Source: a virus. Taken from it: a DNA stretch of 64,000 nt. The first letter of the stretch is position 1. Each line of letters begins with the position of its first letter. The stretch is taken from IMG/VR virus record IMGVR_UViG_3300008107_005910, positions 1 through 64,000 of that record, one strand, 5' to 3'. Positions 58,193-64,000 of the stretch are shown in pieces. The notes beneath the pieces were generated by a model. The model had not been told where the DNA came from and did no database searches. It was given only the letters and a program-made list of their open reading frames with translations. The position numbers and the translations under genes were made by a program.

Positions 58193-59307
58193 TTTTGCAC
58201 ATCCTTTGAATCAGAAGCACCTTCACTGAGCCAATGAACAATGAGGTCTTGAAATACTGGCTCATCTCGACATTCATCTACTACACGCATTGCTTGTTCG
58301 TAAGTGATGTGGAAAATTTCACAAATACTATCTAAAGGTTTGTTGTCGTTCATTATTTGACTGTAAGTACAACCTGCATTACATACTTGTTTTAGATCAC
58401 AAGGTTGGCACTTGTCAAAAGTTTTTGGATTAAACTTGTCTTGATAATATTTGAAATTATAATTGTCGTCCATGAGCATGATTTTCTTACTAGCAAATCT
58501 AGCACATGGATAAAACTCGCCGCTACTCATCAAAACACCACCGTGTGTTCCTGCAAAACAACCAAATGGTCTTTTACCTTTTACTAGTCCGTATATAGAA
58601 TCTAATATTGCCAGTCTAAGGAAACCAACACTACATGATACACCTTGTTTTAACTTTTCAATATAACAGTCAGTTAGTCTAACTAATTCAGTTTTGAAAA
58701 ATCTAATATCATCAGCAGTCCAAACATCGTCTCTAACAATACTAAAGTCTGGATGTGGGATACCCCAATCTAAAAGAAACTCAAAATTTTCTTTCATGTC
58801 TTTGGTATTGCCTGGCCAAATCATAACCTTACATCCATTTGCTAGATCTTTTATTAGATGTTTTTTGTGCTCGTATAAGTCTAAGATTCCATTAAACAAC
58901 TCTCCAGTTTCTGGATTAGTGTTTTCAAGTAAGGGAAGTAATGGTCTGCTTTCGTTTGAACTCATTCCATCAAAGCTCCAACTTATTCCTATTCCAGATT
59001 CTTTGATAAATTTAAACTTATCATCATCTATCATAGTTAAATTAGAGATAATGTTTATTCCTTTACATCTAGGATCTTTGGTTAATATTGGAGTTGCATG
59101 TTTGATCAATTCCCAATTTAATAAAGGCTCTCCTCCAAAAAAACTAACAAAGAAATCCTTTTGTCCAGAACGATCCATTAATTCAAATAGTTTTGGTAAA
59201 GATTCATCAAATGTTTCTTTGGTCATCCAAGTAGGACGATTTGCCACATAACAATAAGGACATCCCAAATTACATTTTTCAGTAACGCTAATTTCTAATA
59301 CAAACAT
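58180..59307 (-). CDS. Radical SAM/SPASM protein
   Basis: 375 residues. SVTEKCNLGCPYCYVANRP is the cluster motif, FFGGEPLLNWE the GGE motif. C-terminal FGCFAGTHGG, FYPCARF, CQPCDLKQVCNAGC and CEIF give seven Cys, the SPASM pattern of peptide-modifying enzymes. Confidence 0.9.
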   Translation of the reverse strand: MFVLEISVTEKCNLGCPYCYVANRPTWMTKETFDESLPKLFELMDRSGQKDFFVSFFGGEPLLNWELIKHATPILTKDPRCKGINIISNLTMIDDDKFKFIKESGIGISWSFDGMSSNESRPLLPLLENTNPETGELFNGILDLYEHKKHLIKDLANGCKVMIWPGNTKDMKENFEFLLDWGIPHPDFSIVRDDVWTADDIRFFKTELVRLTDCYIEKLKQGVSCSVGFLRLAILDSIYGLVKGKRPFGCFAGTHGGVLMSSGEFYPCARFASKKIMLMDDNYNFKYYQDKFNPKTFDKCQPCDLKQVCNAGCTYSQIMNDNKPLDSICEIFHITYEQAMRVVDECRDEPVFQDLIVHWLSEGASDSKDVQKCKN

Positions 59308-59316
59308 ATCGTCTCC

Positions 59317-60423
59317 TTATGCTGTACATTGTTCAGCGTGAATCTTAATAACAGGCTTTTTGTATGTGTTCATTGCAGTTCTTAGAGCATGATGAACTAC
59401 TTCGTTTGTCTTAAAAACTTTACATACTTGCCAATTAGAAGTATGATCACTCCACTTTTCTAAATAAGTTTCTTTCTCTGATTTTTCAAACGTGGCTGCA
59501 TTACACTTCATGCAAAATTGGCTATCGCAACTCATACAATCCAAAGGTTGATTTTTTAGTGCATCTTTATACATTGCACTTCGTTCTTGTATAAGTTCAT
59601 CTATGTTAGGTGTTGTATTAATATTACCCATAACATGTGCATGTGATTCTTTATACATACAACCATGGCAAGGACTAATATCTCCGTTTAGGTCAACACT
59701 AACATATTTGATTCCAGCTGAACATAGCGGTCTACTCTGTTGGAACCAAGCAAAAACTTCTGGTTTTAGTTTATTGGTGTAAATGTATTTTGCAATTTTT
59801 GCCAATCCCTGTTTGAGCACTTCAAGTTTTGGATAAAATTCTTCTTCAGTTAATTGGCTGTAAAGGTCTGGAGTGGGGAAATATGAACCTGTAAGTTCAT
59901 ATACATCTAGGAATGCTTCATATATCAAGTGAAAGTTTTCAGCAGTTAAAACAGATTTCATTCTAACATTCAATCCATTTTCTCTAGCAGCCAAGAAATT
60001 AGCCTTTACTAGTTCAGAGCTTACGTTTCCTGATTTGTCTACTCTAGTTCTATCATTGACGGCCTTACCATCATAAGATATTTGGAACTGTAGTCTTTCA
60101 CCTAATTCTTTTGTTAGAGCAACTAGTTCTTTCATATACTTTCTTAAATATACACCATTGGTATAAAAGAAGAAACTATAATTAGAATCATGTTTATATT
60201 TTTCTATGACGCCTTTACAAAATTCCCAATTAATAAAAGGTTCACCGCCCCAAAAATAAATTTCTCTTTTTGGGTCTGAGAGTTTACTCATAAACTCTTC
60301 AATGTTGTCTAGGGTTACGGAAGTGTTTTCTTCATATGCTGTTGATAGGCCGCATTCATAGCCTTCAGAACAGTAAGTACAAGCCAGATTGCACGTACTG
60401 GTTACGTTGATGTCAATTATCAT
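59317..60423 (-). CDS. Radical SAM/SPASM protein
   Basis: 368 residues. VTSTCNLACTYCSEGYECG is the cluster motif, FWGGEPFINWE the GGE motif. PLCSAGIKYV, SPCHGCMYK, LDCMSCDSQFCMKCN and WQVCKVF give the SPASM Cys set. Close in layout to the 58180 protein, so probably a duplication. It precedes the ugd-like gene, the first gene of the run, by 47 bases. Confidence 0.9.
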   Translation of the reverse strand: MIIDINVTSTCNLACTYCSEGYECGLSTAYEENTSVTLDNIEEFMSKLSDPKREIYFWGGEPFINWEFCKGVIEKYKHDSNYSFFFYTNGVYLRKYMKELVALTKELGERLQFQISYDGKAVNDRTRVDKSGNVSSELVKANFLAARENGLNVRMKSVLTAENFHLIYEAFLDVYELTGSYFPTPDLYSQLTEEEFYPKLEVLKQGLAKIAKYIYTNKLKPEVFAWFQQSRPLCSAGIKYVSVDLNGDISPCHGCMYKESHAHVMGNINTTPNIDELIQERSAMYKDALKNQPLDCMSCDSQFCMKCNAATFEKSEKETYLEKWSDHTSNWQVCKVFKTNEVVHHALRTAMNTYKKPVIKIHAEQCTA

Positions 60424-60470
60424 ATTTTTCCTTAGTATTTTTTAAACGCCCACCGCTGGGCTAATGTTAT

Positions 60471-61211
60471 TTAGCTTCTATATTTTTGGTTTATTTCGAG
60501 TACGGATTTAAGCAATTCTACGTCAAATTCTTTAACTAATGCTTCTGTATCTTTAGGTAAGCAAGGTCCACCAAAACCACGCTCACCATCGGGGCCTGGG
60601 ACTTGAAAGTGGTGTGTACCCATCCAAGGGTGATTTGCAAGTATGGATGTTACATGTGGCCACTTGACTCCTAACTGTTGGGCAACATCATACATCTGAT
60701 TCATAAAGGTCACTTTGGTAGCATAAAAACTGTTCATGCAATACTTGGCCATTGCCGCAGTTTTGACATCAGTGAAGATTACTTTGTCCATATTGACAAT
60801 GGACTGTGTTCTATAAATGTCGGCTAACTTGAAACCCTGTCTGTCATCATTGCAGCCAATTAAAACAAATGGAGGATCAGTGAAATCAGTATTGGCAGTT
60901 GCCCTAGATAAAAACTCAGGATTGTAAACTATATTATACGGTACCAAGTAATCTGGAAGTATGGTACTCTTGACAACCACTATCCCAATGTATCCTGTAG
61001 ATTCTATTCTATCTAAAACACTGGTCAAGATGCTATAATTGGTATCATTGGTTGGGGTGGGCACACAAACAAAAATGGCGTCAGGTGCCTGTTTGCAAAT
61101 ATCTTCTACAGATATATCATTGTACTCTGGGTCTGAGCAGATGACTTGTGTTTTGGAGAATCCAAACTCCACAGCCTTCCCCACCATACCATAACCAATA
61201 ATACCAATCAT
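60471..61211 (-). CDS. UDP-glucose/GDP-mannose dehydrogenase, short
   Basis: 246 residues. IGIIGYGMVGKAVEFGF is the NAD loop, VVVKSTILPDY and YNPEFLSRATA are conserved, and GFGGPCLPKDTEAL holds the catalytic Cys. The C-terminal nucleotide-binding domain of the 400-residue family is absent, as in other phage copies. It is the first gene of the leftward biosynthetic run. Confidence 0.88.
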   Translation of the reverse strand: MIGIIGYGMVGKAVEFGFSKTQVICSDPEYNDISVEDICKQAPDAIFVCVPTPTNDTNYSILTSVLDRIESTGYIGIVVVKSTILPDYLVPYNIVYNPEFLSRATANTDFTDPPFVLIGCNDDRQGFKLADIYRTQSIVNMDKVIFTDVKTAAMAKYCMNSFYATKVTFMNQMYDVAQQLGVKWPHVTSILANHPWMGTHHFQVPGPDGERGFGGPCLPKDTEALVKEFDVELLKSVLEINQKYRS

Positions 61212-61228
61212 ATTTTCCCTTTATTATA

Positions 61229-61257
61229 ATAATAAACTCTTATTCAAACTCTGTCAA
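61229..61257 (-). promoter_or_regulatory. Sigma70-type promoter for the biosynthetic run
   Basis: On the minus strand TTGACA (61257-61252), 17 bases, TATTAT (61234-61229), 18 bases before the ugd-like start. Confidence 0.65.
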
Positions 61258-61289
61258 TAGACTTTATTTAAACAAGTAAATAACTGACT

Positions 61290-62480
61290 ATGATTAATAA
61301 AGAACCATTTGAAAAACTAATAGCGGATTTAAAAGACAGTGGCAAATATCGAGTTTTTAACGACATTGTACGTGAAAACGGCAAGTTTCCAAATGCCATT
61401 TGGTACGGTCCTTATAACATTAAAAACATCGTAAATTGGTGCTCAAACGATTACCTAGGCATGGGTCAGCACAAAGTTGTTATTGACGCAATGCACACTG
61501 CGTTGGATCAAACAGGGTCTGGTTCTGGAGGTACTCGAAACATTGGTGGGACTAGTCACTATCACGTAGCATTAGAACACGAGATTGCCACGTTACATAA
61601 AAAACAAAAAGCAGTTCTTTTTTCAAGCGCCTATGTAGCCAACGAATGGACTCTAATCGCACTTGCTAAAATTATTCCAAATATTGAATACATCAGCGAC
61701 GAAAACAATCACAACAGTATGATTGTAGGTATTAGTCATAGTAAAGCCAAAAAAGTTATTTTCAAACACAACGATATGGATGACTTAGAGCAGAAGCTAA
61801 AAATTAGTTTTGCTCAGGGTAACGTGCCTTGTGTTGTTTTTGAAAGCGTCTATAGTATGGACGGTGATGTTGGTCACATAAAAGATATTTGTAAATTAGC
61901 TAAAAAATACAAAGCTATTACCTATATTGATGAAGTACACGCAGTAGGGCTATATGGACAACGTGGCGCAGGCAAAGTAGAAGAGCTTGGACTAGAGTCA
62001 GAGATAGACATTATAAATGGAACATTAGGTAAAGCATTTGGGGTGCAGGGAGGTTACATTGCCTGCGATAGTATTGTTGCTGACGCAATACGTAGTATAG
62101 CCGCAGGCTTTATTTTTACAACAAGTATGAGTCCAGTTACATGTGCGGGTGCTTTGGCTGCAATCAAATATTTAAAAGAGCACAATGAAATTAGAGACCG
62201 TCATCAAGAAAGAGCACAAAAATTGAAATTAGAATTAGTAAAAGCAGGACTTCCTCTTATGAGTTGTTCTACTACACACATTGTTCCTGTTCTAGTTGGG
62301 GAAGCTAAAAAGTGTAAAGCAATGAGTGATGCATTATTAAATGATCACAACATATATGTTCAGCCAATTAATTATCCTACTGTCAACGTTGGCACTGAGA
62401 GGTTGCGATTTGCTCCTACTCCGTTTCATGACGACGGGATGATTGAGGACTTGGTCAAAGCCCTCAAAACATTATTTTAA
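61290..62480 (+). CDS. hemA: 5-aminolevulinate synthase (ALAS)
   Basis: 396 residues, the normal ALAS length. [57 protein letters not shown] and [15 protein letters not shown] (PLP Lys) are present, and the GTRNI-x-GT-x-HYH block is ALAS-specific rather than KBL or biotin synthase-type. It condenses glycine and succinyl-CoA to start haem synthesis. No other haem gene is in the window. The ribosome site is weak. Confidence 0.93.
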   Translation: MINKEPFEKLIADLKDSGKYRVFNDIVRENGKFPNAIWYGPYNIKNIVNWCSNDYLGMGQHKVVIDAMHTALDQTGSGSGGTRNIGGTSHYHVALEHEIATLHKKQKAVLFSSAYVANEWTLIALAKIIPNIEYISDENNHNSMIVGISHSKAKKVIFKHNDMDDLEQKLKISFAQGNVPCVVFESVYSMDGDVGHIKDICKLAKKYKAITYIDEVHAVGLYGQRGAGKVEELGLESEIDIINGTLGKAFGVQGGYIACDSIVADAIRSIAAGFIFTTSMSPVTCAGALAAIKYLKEHNEIRDRHQERAQKLKLELVKAGLPLMSCSTTHIVPVLVGEAKKCKAMSDALLNDHNIYVQPINYPTVNVGTERLRFAPTPFHDDGMIEDLVKALKTLF

Positions 62481-62896
62481 ATATAGTTGTTGAACCAACC
62501 TATCTTCTTACCTTCAGCGATTCTGCGATCATGTTCCTCAACTGAACTAGGGTAACGCCAAGCCCAAATAGCTACAAGGGCCATAAAGATCGCAGTACTA
62601 ATAACGCCAATTAGTTTTACTCCGCTTGTGTACATTAAGACCAAACTTAGACTCATCATGGCAAGCATGAAGTATTTCATTTTTTGTGGGAACACTCGCT
62701 TCTCTCCCCAGTTAGTTAGGAACGGTCCAAACAGTTTGTGATTATACAGCCAGGCGTGCATCTTAGGACTGCCTTTGGCAAAGCAGTAAGCAGAAAATAC
62801 TACAAACGGACTGTAAGGTATACCAGGAGTAATGACTCCAATATAAGCCATACCTAGACTCAAAAATCCCAATAGTTTCCAAAATAATTTTTTCAT
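62477..62896 (-). CDS. YbaN/DUF454-like inner-membrane protein
   Basis: 139 residues with three hydrophobic segments. [38 protein letters not shown] is the DUF454 signature read in parts. Function unknown. It overlaps hemA by 4 bases at the 3' ends. Confidence 0.8.
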   Translation of the reverse strand: MKKLFWKLLGFLSLGMAYIGVITPGIPYSPFVVFSAYCFAKGSPKMHAWLYNHKLFGPFLTNWGEKRVFPQKMKYFMLAMMSLSLVLMYTSGVKLIGVISTAIFMALVAIWAWRYPSSVEEHDRRIAEGKKIGWFNNYI

Positions 62897-62928
62897 AATC
62901 TTAGTTATTATTTAGGTAATCTTTTACC

Positions 62929-62957
62929 TTGCTCTTTTGATAAATTTCTGTTAAAAT
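62929..62957 (+). promoter_or_regulatory. Sigma70-type promoter
   Basis: TTGCTC (62929-62934), 17 bases, TAAAAT (62952-62957), 35 bases before the HNH gene. Confidence 0.55.
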
Positions 62958-62991
62958 TATCAAGGTAAATACGTTTTTAAATGAGGTTTTA

Positions 62992-63504
62992 ATGTCCGAT
63001 TGTTTAATCCTAAATGCAGACTGCCAACCAGTTAGTCTACTCCCTGTGAGTACTATAACTTGGCAAGATGCTATTACCTATCTAGTTTTAGATAAGGCTG
63101 TTCCTTTGGAATGGCACGAAGACTGGGTAGTTCGTAGCTCAACCTGGGAAACTAAGGTTCCTGCCGTTATGGTATTAAGAGATTACCAAAAGAGTAAAAG
63201 TTATGTTCGTTACAGTAAGTTTAACGTATTCCTACGTGACGATTATACTTGTCAATACTGCGGAACTGAAGTTAATAAGAAAACAGCGACATTGGATCAC
63301 GTTTTACCAATCTCTCACGGTGGTAAGAGCGTTTGGGAAAATGCCACCTGTGCCTGTTCAAGGTGCAATGCTAACAAAGGTAATGACAAACGAATTAAGC
63401 CAAAGCGTAAGCCTTACAAGCCTTCCTATTGGGAACTTGTAGAAAAGCGTAAGAAGTTGCCTTTCCATATATCACATCCAAGTTGGGAGATGTATTTGGT
63501 ATGA
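62992..63504 (+). CDS. HNH endonuclease
   Basis: 170 residues. YTCQYCGTEV and CACSRCNANKG provide zinc Cys pairs around TLDHVLPISHGGKSVWEN (His-Asn catalytic core). The N-terminal half (ILNADCQPVSLLPVSTI) is the domain typical of this phage/bacterial HNH family. It may serve in packaging, homing or host-DNA cutting. Confidence 0.9.
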   Translation: MSDCLILNADCQPVSLLPVSTITWQDAITYLVLDKAVPLEWHEDWVVRSSTWETKVPAVMVLRDYQKSKSYVRYSKFNVFLRDDYTCQYCGTEVNKKTATLDHVLPISHGGKSVWENATCACSRCNANKGNDKRIKPKRKPYKPSYWELVEKRKKLPFHISHPSWEMYLV

Positions 63505-63788
63505 AGATGAAGTTATTGAATAATAATCCAATATTTGAACGACATAAAAAACAAATATTAGATATCATTGACAGTAAGTCTGGAATGGTGGCAGCTAATG
63601 GCAAAGGCCTTTATCGGGAAATGCTATTAGCCGCTGAAGATTTGGATGGACTATTGGACCCTGCAAAAGGCGCAAGGCCTGATCCACACCTAGTTACTAT
63701 CAAACGTGATGAGTTTCATAAAAGGTGTAGAGATATGGGTGTTTGGTTGGAAGAACACGCACCCAATTTAAAACTAACTTGGGATTAA
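63501..63788 (+). CDS. Hypothetical 95-residue protein
   Basis: ATG 63501 overlaps the HNH stop (ATGA); an earlier in-frame start at 63483 is less likely. [21 protein letters not shown] and a basic Asp/His-rich end ([18 protein letters not shown]). Unknown function. Overlaps IF-1 by 4 bases at the 3' ends. Confidence 0.55.
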   Translation: MKMKLLNNNPIFERHKKQILDIIDSKSGMVAANGKGLYREMLLAAEDLDGLLDPAKGARPDPHLVTIKRDEFHKRCRDMGVWLEEHAPNLKLTWD

Positions 63789-64000
63789 AGTCTTCGGCTT
63801 ACCCGGCCCTTTGTTAAATCATAAGGGCTCATTTCAACTTGGACTCGGTCGCCTAGCAACACTTGAATTTTGTGTTGGCGCATTTTACCAGAGGTATATG
63901 CGTTGATGACCATTTTGTTTTCTAGTGCAACTTTAAAGGTTGCATTTGGAAGTAGTTCAACTACTTCGCCTTCAAGGACAATGACGTCTTCTTTTGCCAC
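63785..64000 (-). CDS. infA: Translation initiation factor IF-1
   Basis: 71 residues, the full IF-1 length. [26 protein letters not shown]-like ([13 protein letters not shown]), [22 protein letters not shown] match IF-1 throughout. It binds the 30S A site during initiation. The codon at the window edge is GTG, aligned with the usual Met, so it is probably the start, but the ribosome site lies outside the window. Confidence 0.93.
   Translation of the reverse strand: MAKEDVIVLEGEVVELLPNATFKVALENKMVINAYTSGKMRQHKIQVLLGDRVQVEMSPYDLTKGRVSRRL

Noticed and set aside
57036-60423. A complete PQQ operon (PqqE among the radical SAM genes)
   Set aside because: The SPASM-type genes are not adjacent to PqqD-, PqqB- or PqqC-like genes and lie 49 kb from pqqA; no PqqE-specific feature could be confirmed by eye.
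1-64000. CRISPR array, insertion sequence, integrase or attachment site
   Set aside because: No regularly spaced direct repeats, transposase, integrase or terminal inverted repeats were noticed.

Overview
The window reads as part of a large T4-like (myovirus-type) bacteriophage genome. It has tightly packed, often overlapping genes and low G+C content. Its virion genes resemble those of marine and freshwater T4-like phages: a PAAR spike tip, a beta-helix tail spike and several repeat-rich structural proteins. Nucleotide metabolism includes class I ribonucleotide reductase with glutaredoxin, dihydrofolate reductase and dCMP deaminase. NATAAATA late-promoter-like motifs precede many genes. Host clues conflict. 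The PqqA peptide is of the beta/gammaproteobacterial type. The 5-aminolevulinate synthase is of the type typical of alphaproteobacteria. The permuted two-piece tmRNA is known from both alpha- and betaproteobacteria. No plasmid, transposon, integrase or CRISPR signal was seen.

Layout. 1-10831 (+): small accessory genes, a phosphatase, an expanded tRNA-like gene, ClpP, a structured RNA behind a consensus promoter, an RNA polymerase omega-like protein, dCMP deaminase, a switch-like RNA before a 2-oxoglutarate oxygenase, a permuted two-piece tmRNA with a membrane micropeptide in its spacer, peroxiredoxin/AhpD, a 23-residue PqqA, a GIY-YIG protein and a ParB-like protein. 10832-38293 (mostly -): PAAR and structural genes, DHFR, an array of small proteins sharing a C-terminal motif, the nrd region with an embedded superoxide dismutase and class II aldolase, tail spike, exonuclease, head/neck-type proteins, fatty-acid desaturase, A-type Fe-S carrier, secreted nuclease, and an APS-kinase-like/nucleotidyltransferase fusion. 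38350-40555 (+): B12-type radical SAM and sulfotransferase. 40552-61211 (-): one compact run of about 27 genes with seven more radical SAM enzymes, a flavin halogenase, a split transketolase, epimerases, glycosyltransferases, two sulfotransferase-like paralogues, a 2OG oxygenase and a PIG-L deacetylase. 61290-64000: 5-aminolevulinate synthase, YbaN-like protein, HNH endonuclease and initiation factor IF-1.

Themes. (1) A phage-borne gene-expression and quality-control kit: tmRNA, ClpP, IF-1 and omega. (2) Cofactor and redox support: PqqA, ALAS, A-type carrier, SOD, AhpC/AhpD and glutaredoxin. (3) A roughly 20 kb biosynthetic operon that resembles a glycan or peptide-modification pathway; its product is unknown and it is the best candidate for an undescribed system. 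All family assignments come from motifs read by eye. No database search was run.
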